Shown one piece after another: positions 48,268 to 58,183 of a DNA stretch of 64,000 nucleotides. The translations under genes were made by a program, and so were the position numbers. How positions within the stretch are numbered: the first letter of the stretch is position 1; each line of letters opens with the position of its first letter. The DNA comes from Fimenecus sp051881435. Lineage in GTDB: Bacteria > Bacillota > Clostridia > Oscillospirales > Acutalibacteraceae. The notes beneath the pieces are model-generated. The model had not been told where the DNA came from and did no database searches. It saw nothing but the letters and a program-made list of their open reading frames with translations. The stretch lies in NCBI GenBank assembly GCA_051881435.1, contig JBJEPW010000042.1:1-64000 (forward strand), in the 5' to 3' direction.

Positions 48268-50508
48268 TCAGAAAGTCAGTTGCTCGCCCTGATCATCGGC
48301 GCTTAAAATGGCGCCTGCGGCAGGGAGATTTTTCGTTCTGTAACGGGTAGGCTTGGCAAACATTCCCTCGTTATACTCCGTAACACTGTCTATACGGTGT
48401 CCTTTTTTGAGAGTCATAACGGAAACGCCCTGACTGTCCTTTGTGGTTTTGGCGGAAATTGCCCCTGTATTAAAGAGGAGATACCGTCCTGCCGTGGAGC
48501 GCATAACAAGCTCCGTATCCTGCGGTACATAAACTACTGCTATAATGGGGCTTTTATCGGAATACGCCTTTATAAGCTTTTTACGGTTGGTTTTTGTTTC
48601 ATAGGCGGAAATATCCACCTTTGCGACCTTTCCGTTTTCAAAGAAGAACAGCATATAGCCCTTATACTCTTTTAAAACAACCATTGAAATTGCCGACTCG
48701 CCCTCATCCATCATAAGCTTTGAGGGGACAAAATCGCCCAATACGCTTGCTTTTGTATCGTCAAAATCAGACGCCTTTGATTTATAAACCTGACATTGGT
48801 CGGTAAAGAACAAAAGCTCTGTATTATTGGTAGTTTCCACAGTTGAGATAATCTCGTCATTTTCCTTGAGCTTATGCTCACCGCTCATACGCAATGACAA
48901 GGGAGTAATTTTTTTGAAATAGCCCTCTTTTGTAAAGAAAAGAGTTACGGGATAATCGGGGATTTCCTCTGCATCTTCCTGCTCCTCCTCGATTTCCTGC
49001 GAATAGATAATCTCGGAGCGGCGCTCCTTACCGTATTTTTCAGATACCTCGTTTAACTCGCCCACAATAATCTTTTTAACTCTCGATTTATTGGCGAGAA
49101 TATCCTCCATATCCTCAATCTGCTTTTTCAAATCCTCAACATCCTGCAAACGTTTAAGGATATACTCACGGTTAAGGTGGCGCAATTTGATTTCGGCAAC
49201 GTATTCAGCCTGAATTTTATCAATGCCGAAGCCAATCATCAAATTGGGAACAACCTCCTGCTCCTCTTCTGTTTCACGGACAATTTTTATCGCCTTGTCA
49301 ATATCAAGCAATATTTTTTGAAGTCCCAAAAGAAGATGAAGCTTGTCCTTCGCCTTTGTCAAATCAAAATACACACGGCGGTTGACGCACTCAGTTCTGT
49401 AAGCTATCCACTCCTGCAACAGCTCGGAAACGCCGAGGACACGGGGTACGCCTGCAATCAAAACATTGAAATTGCAGGAGAATGTATCTTCAAGGGGCGT
49501 CATTTTATAAAGCTTTTGCATAAGCTTATCCGCATCGGTGCCGCGCTTTAAGTCGATTGTGATTTTAAGTCCCTTTTTATCGGTTTCGTCACGGATATCG
49601 CTGATTTCACGAACGGAATTGGATTTTACCTTTTCGATAATCTTATCAATTATTGCTTCTGCCGTTGTTGTAGGGGGAATTTCCGTAATATCAATGCAGT
49701 TATTCGCCTTATCGTATTCGTATTTTGCTCTTACCTTAAATCCGCCCCGACCTGTACGGTAAATCTCGTTCATTGCTTCGCGGTCATATATTATTTTGCC
49801 GCCGCCGATAAAATCGGGTGCTTTAAGCGTTTCGGTAATATCGAAATCGGGATTTTTAATAAGTCCTATTGTTGTATCGCAAATCTCTTTAAGATTAAAG
49901 GAACAGATTGACGACGCCATACCTACGGCAATACCTGTATTGGCATTTACAAGCACTGACGGGAATGTTACAGGCAGCAAGGTGGGTTCTTTCATTGTGG
50001 CGTCATAGTTATCCACAAAATCCACTGTATCCTTATCAATATCACGGAAAAGTTCATATGCGATAGGTTCCAGCTTTGCCTCGGTATAACGGGAGGCGGC
50101 ATATTGCATATTTTTTGAATACGCTTTACCGAAGTTACCCTTTGAGTCAACATAAGGGTGCAAAAGGCTTTCGTTGCCCTTGGCAAGGCGCACCATAGTT
50201 TCGTAAATTGCCGCGTCGCCATGGGGGTTTAACTGCATCGTTCTGCCCACGATATTTGCGGATTTTACCCTGCCGCCGTTAATTAGCCCCATTTTATACA
50301 TGGTATATAAAAGCTTTCTGTGGGAGGGCTTAAAGCCGTCAATTTCAGGAATTGCACGGGACATAATTACGCTCATGGCGTAAGGCATATAGTTTGTTTC
50401 AAGAGTTTCGGTAATATACTGCTCAACAACCTCGCCTGCGCCGAGAATGTGAGCGTTTACCTGCTCCTCGGTCATTTCGGGCTCAACCGTTTTTTTCTTT
50501 CGTGCCAT
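48268..50508 (-). CDS. parC: DNA topoisomerase IV-type subunit A
   Basis: 746 residues. It cuts and rejoins DNA through the active-site Tyr in AASRYTEAKL (about residue 125), within MPYAMSVIMSRAIPEIDGFK and NPHGDAAIYETMVRL. A shortened C-terminal beta-pinwheel domain (about 500-746) suits a decatenase rather than a supercoiling gyrase, but the ParC/GyrA call is not certain. AAGGAG sets the ATG at 50508. A REP-like unit sits in the 60-bp gap to parE. Confidence 0.9.
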   Translation of the reverse strand: MARKKKTVEPEMTEEQVNAHILGAGEVVEQYITETLETNYMPYAMSVIMSRAIPEIDGFKPSHRKLLYTMYKMGLINGGRVKSANIVGRTMQLNPHGDAAIYETMVRLAKGNESLLHPYVDSKGNFGKAYSKNMQYAASRYTEAKLEPIAYELFRDIDKDTVDFVDNYDATMKEPTLLPVTFPSVLVNANTGIAVGMASSICSFNLKEICDTTIGLIKNPDFDITETLKAPDFIGGGKIIYDREAMNEIYRTGRGGFKVRAKYEYDKANNCIDITEIPPTTTAEAIIDKIIEKVKSNSVREISDIRDETDKKGLKITIDLKRGTDADKLMQKLYKMTPLEDTFSCNFNVLIAGVPRVLGVSELLQEWIAYRTECVNRRVYFDLTKAKDKLHLLLGLQKILLDIDKAIKIVRETEEEQEVVPNLMIGFGIDKIQAEYVAEIKLRHLNREYILKRLQDVEDLKKQIEDMEDILANKSRVKKIIVGELNEVSEKYGKERRSEIIYSQEIEEEQEDAEEIPDYPVTLFFTKEGYFKKITPLSLRMSGEHKLKENDEIISTVETTNNTELLFFTDQCQVYKSKASDFDDTKASVLGDFVPSKLMMDEGESAISMVVLKEYKGYMLFFFENGKVAKVDISAYETKTNRKKLIKAYSDKSPIIAVVYVPQDTELVMRSTAGRYLLFNTGAISAKTTKDSQGVSVMTLKKGHRIDSVTEYNEGMFAKPTRYRTKNLPAAGAILSADDQGEQLTF

Positions 50509-50529
50509 AAATTTTACTCCTTGATAGGA

Positions 50530-50575
50530 ATTTTTTTGATTACGGGCGGGCACATAAGTCCCGCCCCTACATTAT
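50530..50575. repeat. REP-like unit between parE and parC
   Basis: ACGGGCGGGCACATAAGTCC at 50541-50560 followed by CGCCCCTAC. It lies between the two co-directional genes. Confidence 0.7.
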
Positions 50576-52557
50576 GAAATATCTGCCAAATCAATATACA
50601 TATATCCGTTTTCGGCGATATGGTCTTTTCTGCCTTGAAGATTATCGCCCAAAAGCAAATCGAATTTATCTGCAACTGCCTGTGGGTCATAATCGGGCTC
50701 AACCTTAATCAAGCGCCTTGTTTTAGGATTCATGGTTGTGAGCCACATCATATCGGCATCGTTTTCACCAAGTCCCTTTGAACGCTGAATTGTATATTTT
50801 CCGTCGCCGATTTCTGCGAGTACATCAGCCTTTTCTTTTTCCGTATAGCAGAAATATGTTTGGTCCTTATACCGGATTTCATAAAGCGGTGATTCGGCGA
50901 TAAACACCCTGCCCTCTTTTATAATTGTGGGCATAAGGCGATAAATCATTGTGAGAATAAGCGTTCTTATTTGGAAGCCGTCCACATCGGCATCGGTACA
51001 GATTATAACCTTATTCCAACGGAGATTATCAATATTAAACAGTGAAAGCTCCTTATTGGACTTTGTATTTACCTCTACACCGCAGCCCAACACCTTAACA
51101 AGGTCCGTTATAATATCGCTTTTAAAAATTTTATCGTATTCGCTCTTTAAGCAATTAAGAATTTTACCTCTAACAGGAATAATTGCTTGGAATGATGAGT
51201 CACGAGCCTGCTTACAGGCGCCGAGAGCCGAATCTCCCTCAACGATAAATATTTCGCGCTCGTTAACATCACGGCTTCGGCAATCAACGAACTTTTCCAC
51301 GCGGGAGGTCATATCGTTGCCCGACTGAAGCGTCTTTTTAATGTTTATTCTTGTGCTTTCGGCTTTTATTCTCGACCGCATATTTATGAGAATCTGGTTT
51401 GCGATTTTATCTGCGTCAAGCTTATTCTCAATAAAATACACTTCAAGCTGATGACGGAAGAACTCGATCATAGCCTCCTGTATAAACTTGTTTGTAATTG
51501 CCTTTTTGGTTTGGTTTTCATATGAAGTCTGCGTGGAAAAGGACGATACAACAAGTATCAAGCAATCCTCAATATCCTGATAATTGATTTTTGCGTCGGT
51601 TTTAAGGTATTTACCGTTTTGTTTGAGATAACTGTCGATTTGCGAAACGAAAGCGCTCCTAAAGGCTTTTTCAGGCGCTCCGCCGTGTTCAAGAAAGCTG
51701 GAATTGTGATAATACTCTTTAAGCTGAATTTTATTGGAAAAACAGAGAGAAGCAGTTATTTTTACTCTGTAATCCTTCATATCTTCACGGTCTCTGCCCA
51801 CCTTTTCGGTTGACCAGAACTGAACGGAAGACATTTCCGTATCTGCGGCAACTTCCTTGACATAATCCGTAATACCGTTTTCATACACATATTCAAAGGT
51901 TTCAAAGGAACTGCCCGAAATCTGATTTTTAAGTATAAATTTTATGCCTGCATTTACAACAGACTGTCTTTTAATCGTTTCCTGATAGTATTCCAGAGGA
52001 ATGTTTATATCTGTAAAGACCTTTAAATCCGGCTTCCAGCGGATACGGGAGCCTGTGTCGCGCTTATTATAGGGCTCTTTCTGCATTTCTCCTGCTATTT
52101 CGCCGTGCTCAAAATGGAGATTGTATTTATATCCGCCTGTATGAATTTCCGCGTCCATATATTCGGAAGCATACTGGGTGGCGCAAAGTCCCAAGCCGTT
52201 GAGTCCCAAGGAATACTCGTAGTTACCGCCGTCATTAGTATCATACTTGCCGCCTGCATAAAGCTCGCAGAAAACCAGCTCCCAGTTATAGCAATTTTCA
52301 TTTTTATTGAAATCAACGGGAATACCGCGTCCGAAATCCTGCACCTCAATTGAGCCGTCAAGGAAACGGGTTACAATGATTTTATCGCCGTAGCCCTCTC
52401 TTGCCTCGTCAATGGAGTTTGAAAGTATTTCAAATACGGCGTGCTCACAGCCCTCAATGCCGTCCGAACCGAAAATAACAGCAGGGCGCTTTCTAACTCT
52501 GTCCGCGCCTTTTAGCTGGGATATGCTTTCGTTACCGTATGATGGTTTTTTTGCCAT
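50572..52557 (-). CDS. parE: DNA topoisomerase IV-type subunit B, divergent
   Basis: 661 residues: a GHKL ATPase domain (ILSNSIDEAREG, EVQDFGRGIPVD, SLGLNGLGLCATQYAS), a transducer domain and a Toprim domain. The Toprim metal motif reads TDADVDGFQIRTL rather than the usual TDADVDGAHI, and the nearby motif reads EGDSALGACKQARD rather than EGDSAGGSAKQGRD. It forms the ATPase half of the pair with parC. The divergent motifs suggest it is not the housekeeping gyrase B. Confidence 0.9.
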   Translation of the reverse strand: MAKKPSYGNESISQLKGADRVRKRPAVIFGSDGIEGCEHAVFEILSNSIDEAREGYGDKIIVTRFLDGSIEVQDFGRGIPVDFNKNENCYNWELVFCELYAGGKYDTNDGGNYEYSLGLNGLGLCATQYASEYMDAEIHTGGYKYNLHFEHGEIAGEMQKEPYNKRDTGSRIRWKPDLKVFTDINIPLEYYQETIKRQSVVNAGIKFILKNQISGSSFETFEYVYENGITDYVKEVAADTEMSSVQFWSTEKVGRDREDMKDYRVKITASLCFSNKIQLKEYYHNSSFLEHGGAPEKAFRSAFVSQIDSYLKQNGKYLKTDAKINYQDIEDCLILVVSSFSTQTSYENQTKKAITNKFIQEAMIEFFRHQLEVYFIENKLDADKIANQILINMRSRIKAESTRINIKKTLQSGNDMTSRVEKFVDCRSRDVNEREIFIVEGDSALGACKQARDSSFQAIIPVRGKILNCLKSEYDKIFKSDIITDLVKVLGCGVEVNTKSNKELSLFNIDNLRWNKVIICTDADVDGFQIRTLILTMIYRLMPTIIKEGRVFIAESPLYEIRYKDQTYFCYTEKEKADVLAEIGDGKYTIQRSKGLGENDADMMWLTTMNPKTRRLIKVEPDYDPQAVADKFDLLLGDNLQGRKDHIAENGYMYIDLADIS

Positions 52558-52615
52558 AACTTACATCCTTTTCCAAAAATTTAACCGCTAAATATTATAC
52601 ACTACATTTAGCGGT

Positions 52616-52855
52616 TTAGTCAAGTTTTGAGGCGTTTTTATCCCCTATATATTCAAATCGTTTAAAGGTTTTTCCGTCACGGGTAATTTCCTCATTCCAC
52701 ATTGAAAGCGGTCTGACCCACACTCCCCGTTCACCGTAAAGAGCACGGTAAACAACCATTTTTTCCAAGGTTTCGCTGTGAGTGGCTATATACAAAACCT
52801 CATATTCATTACCTTTAAAATGACGGTATTTGCCGATTTTAACCTCGTCGCTCAT
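52616..52855 (-). CDS. DUF1653 protein
   Basis: 79 residues: MSDEVKIGKYRHFKGNEYEV, then IATHSETLEKMVVYRALYG and the family-typical VRPLSMWNEEI. Small beta-barrel proteins of unknown function. Overlaps the DUF896 gene by 4 bp (ATGA). Confidence 0.9.
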   Translation of the reverse strand: MSDEVKIGKYRHFKGNEYEVLYIATHSETLEKMVVYRALYGERGVWVRPLSMWNEEITRDGKTFKRFEYIGDKNASKLD

Positions 52856-53055
52856 TTTTTCTTTTCCACCTTAGTTTTATTTCCTTTTTCATCTACAATA
52901 TACATATTGTCAAGCTGTGAAGTAAGGCTTCGTTTAAAGCTGTCAATATACTCGCGGCGCAAAGCGGTTTGCTCCTCACGCTCTGCATCGGTCAGTCCCA
53001 CCGATTTGGATTTATGATAAAGCTCATTTATTCTGTCGAGTTTTTTCTGTTCCAT
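52852..53055 (-). CDS. DUF896 (YnzC-like) protein
   Basis: 67 residues, two helices with LDRINELYHKSKSVGLTDAE and EQTALRREYIDSFKRSL, typical of the YnzC family, whose Bacillus member is SOS-linked. Two-gene operon with DUF1653. Confidence 0.93.
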   Translation of the reverse strand: MEQKKLDRINELYHKSKSVGLTDAEREEQTALRREYIDSFKRSLTSQLDNMYIVDEKGNKTKVEKKK

Positions 53056-53160
53056 ACTGATTTCCTTTGTTTTTCGTGACTATTTGTCATAGTGTTTCGA
53101 TAATTATATAGCATCTCAAAAGTAAAGTCAATAGTAGGGGCGGGTCTCCGTGCCCGCCCT

Positions 53161-53256
53161 TCATATATTATTATAATCATTTTCTTCTTTTATGTTTTCT
53201 AATGCGACCCTTACAGCTTCAATAACAAACGCAGTAATTGTGCAGTTTTTGCCTTT
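53161..53256 (-). pseudogene. C-terminal relic of a ribbon-helix-helix-like protein
   Basis: 31 codons without a start: NCTITAFVIEAVRVALENIK then EENDYNNI and a stop. It resembles helix B of RHH antitoxins. Upstream it runs into a REP-like unit at 53260 with an in-frame stop, so it looks truncated. Confidence 0.4.
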
Positions 53257-53547
53257 TTATTATCGGGCGGGCACGGAGACCCGCCCCTACAAACACACTG
53301 AAAATTATAGTAAACTTGTAAGGTGCGACGGCCCGGTTGCACCGTGAGCCTTTTATGTAATTTTTCGGGCAATTCGTGAATTGCCCTACAAGCACACCGC
53401 ACTCCTTGTCGCCCTAGAAAGGTGTGACTCCCCGCAATGCGGGGAGATGTCACGCAGTGACAAAGGGGACGGCCGCCGTCAGCGGATGTCACGAAGTGAC
53501 AGAGGGGTTATTTTACGGGACAGAGAGCATCGTCCCCTACGAAATAT

Positions 53548-53578
53548 CGGTAAAAAGGGGACTGTCCCCTTTTTACCG
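53548..53578. repeat. Perfect palindrome with 15-bp arms
   Basis: CGGTAAAAAGGGGAC and GTCCCCTTTTTACCG around a single T. No T-run follows. Confidence 0.6.
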
Positions 53579-53670
53579 CAATTGTGTAAACAATCATCCC
53601 GAACATTTTGTAAATAATCCGGGCTTGACAACCTAAGACCCGCCCATACAAACACTTCATTACAAAAAAT

Positions 53671-53700
53671 CTCCCCTATCCGAGGACAGGGGAGTTTTTG
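53671..53700 (-). terminator. tuf terminator
   Basis: CTCCCCT/AGGGGAG stem with T-rich tract on the minus strand, between the tuf stop at 53713 and the repeat field. Confidence 0.87.
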
Positions 53701-53712
53701 TATTATGGTAAA

Positions 53713-54906
53713 TTAGCCGTTAACCTTTGTAACAACGCCTGAACCAACTGTTCTGCCGCCCTCACGGATAGCAAAACGAAGGCCCTCTTCAATAGCGATA
53801 GGAGTAATGAGTTCAACATCCATTACAACGTTATCGCCGGGCATGCACATCTCTGTGCCTGCGGGAAGAGAAATTGTACCTGTAACGTCAGTTGTTCTGA
53901 AATAGAACTGGGGACGATAGTTGTTGAAGAAAGGAGTATGACGGCCACCCTCGTCCTTAGTCAGAACATAAACCTGACCTGAGAACTTGGTGTGAGGATT
54001 GATTGTGCCGGGCTTTGCAAGAACCTGACCACGCTCAATGCCTTTTCTGTCGATACCACGAAGAAGAGCACCGATGTTGTCGCCTGCCTCTGCATAGTCA
54101 AGAATCTTTCTGAACATCTCGATACCGGTAACAACTGTCTTCTTTGTTTCCTCTGTAAGACCAACGATTTCAACTTCTTCGCCTGTCTTGAGCTGACCTC
54201 TTTCAACTCTACCGGTAGCAACTGTACCACGGCCTGTGATTGTGAATACGTCCTCAACGGGCATAAGGAAGGGCTGATCAGCCTTTCTGTCGGGTGTGGG
54301 AATGTACTCGTCAACAGCGTCCATGAGCTCCCAGATGCACTTAACATCGTCAGAGTTAGGATCGTCTGATTCAAGAGCTTTAAGAGCAGAACCCTTGATG
54401 ATGGGACACTCGTCGTCAAATTCATACTCAGCAAGAGTCTCACGGATTTCCATCTCAACGAGCTCAAGAAGCTCGGGATCGTCAACCTGGTCAACCTTGT
54501 TCATGAATACGATGATTGCGGGAACGCCAACCTGACGGGCAAGAAGAAGGTGCTCTTTTGTCTGAGCCATGGGGCCGTCAGTAGAAGCGATAACAAGGAT
54601 AGCACCGTCCATCTGTGCAGCACCTGTGATCATGTTCTTGATGTAGTCAGCGTGGCCGGGGCAGTCAACGTGAGCATAGTGTCTCTTCTCAGTCTCATAC
54701 TCAACGTGTGCTGTGTTGATTGTGATACCGCGCTCTCTCTCTTCGGGAGCCTTATCGATGTTTGCATAATCAACGAAGTCAGCCTGACCCTTTGATGCGA
54801 GTGTCTTTGTGATAGCAGCTGTTAATGTTGTCTTACCGTGGTCAACGTGACCGATGGTACCAATATTAACATGGGGTTTTGTTCTTTCAAATTTTGCCTT
54901 TGCCAT
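53713..54906 (-). CDS. tuf: Elongation factor Tu
   Basis: 397 residues. GTP-binding motifs GHVDHGKTT (about 18-26), DCPGH (about 81-85) and NKVDQVDD (about 136-143) are intact. It delivers aminoacyl-tRNA to the ribosome. Last gene of the str-type operon; GGAGG and ATG at 54906. Confidence 0.99.
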   Translation of the reverse strand: MAKAKFERTKPHVNIGTIGHVDHGKTTLTAAITKTLASKGQADFVDYANIDKAPEERERGITINTAHVEYETEKRHYAHVDCPGHADYIKNMITGAAQMDGAILVIASTDGPMAQTKEHLLLARQVGVPAIIVFMNKVDQVDDPELLELVEMEIRETLAEYEFDDECPIIKGSALKALESDDPNSDDVKCIWELMDAVDEYIPTPDRKADQPFLMPVEDVFTITGRGTVATGRVERGQLKTGEEVEIVGLTEETKKTVVTGIEMFRKILDYAEAGDNIGALLRGIDRKGIERGQVLAKPGTINPHTKFSGQVYVLTKDEGGRHTPFFNNYRPQFYFRTTDVTGTISLPAGTEMCMPGDNVVMDVELITPIAIEEGLRFAIREGGRTVGSGVVTKVNG

Positions 54907-55009
54907 TGGAATAATCCTCCTTTATTTTTGGAAAATATTTTATTAAATATCGGTTGGTACTTATTGTACCAATTATCTTGAAAAATTTCAAGAGTTTTAT
55001 AAGAAATTA

Positions 55010-57088
55010 TCAGTCCTTTTTGCTTCTGTCGCTGATAATTGTCTCAGAAATTGATTTGGGAACCTCTTTGTAGCCGTCGGGCTCCATTACATACTGACCG
55101 CGTCCCTGTGTTTTGGAACGAAGGTCGGTAGCGTAACCGAACATTTCAGCCAACGGTACTCTTGCGTTAATCTGCTTAACGCCTGTACGGTCCTCAAAGC
55201 CCTGAATTTCGCCGCGGCGGGAGTTAAGGTCACCGATAACATCGCCCATATACTCTTCGGGAGTGATAACAACAACCTTCATAATGGGCTCCAAGAGAAC
55301 GGGATTTGCCTTCTTTGCAGCGTCCTTGAATGCCATTGAACCGGCAATCTTAAACGCCATTTCGGAAGAGTCAACCTCGTGATAACTACCGTCATAAAGA
55401 GTAACCTTAACATCAACCATGCTGTATCCTGCAAGAACACCGGACTGCATAGCACCCTGGATACCTGCATCAACAGGAGCGATATACTCCTTGGGGATTG
55501 CACCGCCCACGATGTTGTTTATGAACTCATAGCCCTTATCGGGGTTGGGCTCAATGTTAATCTTAACATGACCGTACTGACCTTTACCGCCTGACTGACG
55601 GGCATATTTTGTATCAGAAGAAGACGCGCTGCGGATTGTTTCACGGTATGCAACCTGAGGCTTACCTACATTTGCTTCAACCTTGAACTCACGCATAAGT
55701 CTGTCAACGATAATTTCCAGGTGCAATTCACCCATACCTGCGATAATCGTCTGACCTGTTTCTTCATCTGTATAGCAACGGAATGTGGGGTCTTCCTCAG
55801 CAAGCTTCTGAAGGCCGATACCCATCTTTTCCTGGCCTGCCTTTGTTTTAGGCTCGATTGCAACGCGGATAACCGGCTCCGGGAAGTTCATTGATTCAAG
55901 AATAACGGGATGCTTTTCATCGCAGAGAGTATCACCTGTTGTGGTGTTTTTAAGACCTACTGCTGCGGCGATGTCACCTGCGTAAACCGTTTCAAGGTCT
56001 TCACGGTGGTTAGCGTGCATTTGCAGAATGCGTCCCATTCTTTCTCTGTTATCCTTAACAGAGTTATAAACGGTAGTACCTGCGTTAACTGTTCCCGAAT
56101 ATACACGGAAGAAGCAGAGCTTACCAACGAACGGGTCTGTTGCAATCTTGAAAGCAAGAGCTGCAAAAGGCTCTTCATCGGAAGAATGACGAACTTCCTC
56201 TTCGTCTGTATCGGGATTTACGCCCTTGATTGACTCAATATCCGTGGGAGCGGGCATAAAGTCAACAATAGCATCGAGGAGAGGCTGAACGCCCTTGTTG
56301 CGGTAGGCTGTTCCGCAGCAAACGGGAACCATTTCATTAGCAATGGTAGCCTTGCGGATAACCTTTTTCATTTCCTCAACAGTAGGCTCTTCACCCTCGA
56401 AGTATTTTTCCATCAAAGCCTCGTCCTGCTCAACGACTGCCTCGATAAGAGCTGTACGGTATTTCTCTGCAAGCTCCTTCATATCGTCGGGAATAGGCTC
56501 GTGTCTGATGTCTTTACCGAGGTCATCATAATAAACCTCAGCATCATTGTTAAGAAGATCTACTATGCCCTTGAAGGTGCTTTCTGCACCGATGGGAAGC
56601 TGAATCGGAACTGCATTGCAGTTGAAACGCTCCTTAACCATATCAAGAACACGGTAGAAATCGGCGCCCATAATATCCATCTTATTGACGAAAATCATTC
56701 TGGGTACCTTGTATTCGTCAGCCTGACGCCAAACTGTTTCAGACTGAGGCTCAACGCCGCCCTTTGCGCAGAGAACGGTTACGGAACCGTCAAGAACACG
56801 CAGAGAACGCTGAACTTCAACTGTAAAGTCAACGTGGCCGGGAGTGTCAATAATATTGATACGATGGTCTTTCCAGAAACATGTTGTAGCGGCAGAGGTG
56901 ATTGTAATACCTCTCTCCTGCTCCTGCTCCATCCAGTCCATTGTAGCGGAGCCGTCATGAGTCTCGCCTATCTTATGGTTAACGCCGGTATAGAACAAAA
57001 TACGCTCTGTGGTAGTTGTTTTACCTGCGTCGATATGAGCCATAATACCAATATTTCTTGTTTTTTCAAGAGATACCTTTCTTGGCAT
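55010..57088 (-). CDS. fusA: Elongation factor G
   Basis: 692 residues. GTPase motifs AHIDAGKTTTTER (about 17-29), DTPGHVDFT and NKMD are present, with RERGITITSAATT as switch I. Drives translocation. It follows rpsG by about 36 bp and precedes tuf by about 100 bp. Confidence 0.99.
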   Translation of the reverse strand: MPRKVSLEKTRNIGIMAHIDAGKTTTTERILFYTGVNHKIGETHDGSATMDWMEQEQERGITITSAATTCFWKDHRINIIDTPGHVDFTVEVQRSLRVLDGSVTVLCAKGGVEPQSETVWRQADEYKVPRMIFVNKMDIMGADFYRVLDMVKERFNCNAVPIQLPIGAESTFKGIVDLLNNDAEVYYDDLGKDIRHEPIPDDMKELAEKYRTALIEAVVEQDEALMEKYFEGEEPTVEEMKKVIRKATIANEMVPVCCGTAYRNKGVQPLLDAIVDFMPAPTDIESIKGVNPDTDEEEVRHSSDEEPFAALAFKIATDPFVGKLCFFRVYSGTVNAGTTVYNSVKDNRERMGRILQMHANHREDLETVYAGDIAAAVGLKNTTTGDTLCDEKHPVILESMNFPEPVIRVAIEPKTKAGQEKMGIGLQKLAEEDPTFRCYTDEETGQTIIAGMGELHLEIIVDRLMREFKVEANVGKPQVAYRETIRSASSSDTKYARQSGGKGQYGHVKINIEPNPDKGYEFINNIVGGAIPKEYIAPVDAGIQGAMQSGVLAGYSMVDVKVTLYDGSYHEVDSSEMAFKIAGSMAFKDAAKKANPVLLEPIMKVVVITPEEYMGDVIGDLNSRRGEIQGFEDRTGVKQINARVPLAEMFGYATDLRSKTQGRGQYVMEPDGYKEVPKSISETIISDRSKKD

Positions 57089-57124
57089 AATATCCTCCGT
57101 TTTAAACTAACTGTTTCTAAAAAA

Positions 57125-57595
57125 TTACCATCTGAAATGTGCGAAAGCTTTGTTGGCTTCTGCCATCTTGTGAGTATCCTCACGCTTTTTGAATGCTGAA
57201 CCCTGTGAGTTAACAGCGTCCATAATCTCGTTAGCAAGTCTTTCCTTCATGGTTCTCTCTGAACGCTGACGGGCATAGAGAGTAATCCAGCGAAGACCTA
57301 AGGTCTGGCGTCTTTCGGGACGAACTTCCATAGGAACCTGGTAAGTTGCACCACCTACACGACGAGCTTTAACCTCAAGAACCGGCATAACGTTTTCCAT
57401 TGCGGCATCGAAAACCTCTAAGGGTTCCTTACCTGTTTTTTCAGCGATGATGTCGAATGCATCATAAACGATTTTCTGGGCAACACCCTTCTTACCGTCA
57501 TACATAACGCTGTTGATAAGCCTTGTTACAAGCTTTGAATTGTAAAGCGGATCGGGCAAAACATCGCGTTTTGCTATCTGGCCTCTTCTTGGCAC
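57125..57595 (-). CDS. rpsG: 30S ribosomal protein S7
   Basis: 156 residues, normal length. The GTG at 57595 follows GAAGGAGGG by 7 nt and gives the family start (M)PRRGQIAKRDVLPDP. The longer open frame upstream, including a false leader, is not translated. It binds 16S rRNA in the head of the small subunit. Confidence 0.98.
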   Translation of the reverse strand: MPRRGQIAKRDVLPDPLYNSKLVTRLINSVMYDGKKGVAQKIVYDAFDIIAEKTGKEPLEVFDAAMENVMPVLEVKARRVGGATYQVPMEVRPERRQTLGLRWITLYARQRSERTMKERLANEIMDAVNSQGSAFKKREDTHKMAEANKAFAHFRW

Positions 57596-57760
57596 TGCGC
57601 TTCCCTCCTTCATAATAATGATATCATAGGTACTCGAGTGACAAAACCCCGTGGCGCCAACGAAAAGGCATACATAATATATATACACTCTCGTTGGACA
57701 AATATTCATTACGAATACAGCCTTTTCAAGAAGATTCTGTCTTTTACAGTTAAAAACCTA

Positions 57761-58183
57761 TTATTTTTTTGCTGCCTTAGGACGCTTTGCACCGTATTTT
57801 GAACGGCTCTGCATTCTTCCGTTAACACCCTGAGTATCAAGTGTACCGCGGATGATGTGGTAACGAACACCGGGAAGGTCCTTAACACGGCCGCCTCTGA
57901 TAAGAACAACTGAGTGTTCCTGCAAATTGTGTCCGACGCCGGGAATGTAAGCTGAAACTTCGATTCCGTTTGTCAAACGAACTCTGGCGAGTTTACGAAG
58001 AGCTGAGTTAGGCTTTTTAGGTGTATCTGTTTTAACAACAGTACAAACGCCTCTCTTTTGGGGAGAATTATTGTCAGTAACAACATTCTTCTTGGAGTTA
58101 AGTCCTTTACCGAGAGCGGGAGCCTTTGACTTCTTCACCTGTGTTTCTCTGCCATTGCGAACGAGCTGGTTAAAGGTTGGCAT
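57761..58183 (-). CDS. rpsL: 30S ribosomal protein S12
   Basis: 140 residues starting MPTFNQLVRNGRE. Conserved decoding-site stretches TPKKPNSALRKLARVRL, PGVGHNLQEHS and GRVKDLPGVRYHI are present; Lys at the KKPNS position corresponds to the wild-type, streptomycin-sensitive form. GGAGGTG precedes the ATG. Confidence 0.98.
   Translation of the reverse strand: MPTFNQLVRNGRETQVKKSKAPALGKGLNSKKNVVTDNNSPQKRGVCTVVKTDTPKKPNSALRKLARVRLTNGIEVSAYIPGVGHNLQEHSVVLIRGGRVKDLPGVRYHIIRGTLDTQGVNGRMQSRSKYGAKRPKAAKK

Larger units (their letters stand above)
53130..53600. repeat. Repeat field: REP-like units and palindromes
   Basis: The gene-free stretch 53056-53712 contains REP units GTAGGGGCGGGTCTCCGTGC (53134-53153), CGGGCGGGCACGGAGACCCG (53264-53283), GGGCAATTCGTGAATTGCCC (near 53369-53388) and one near 53516-53541. 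It also has a MITE-like GTCACGCAGTGAC/GTCACGAAGTGAC region (about 53420-53510) and a perfect 15-bp-arm palindrome (53548-53578). A possible antitoxin relic lies at 53161-53256. Confidence 0.72.
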
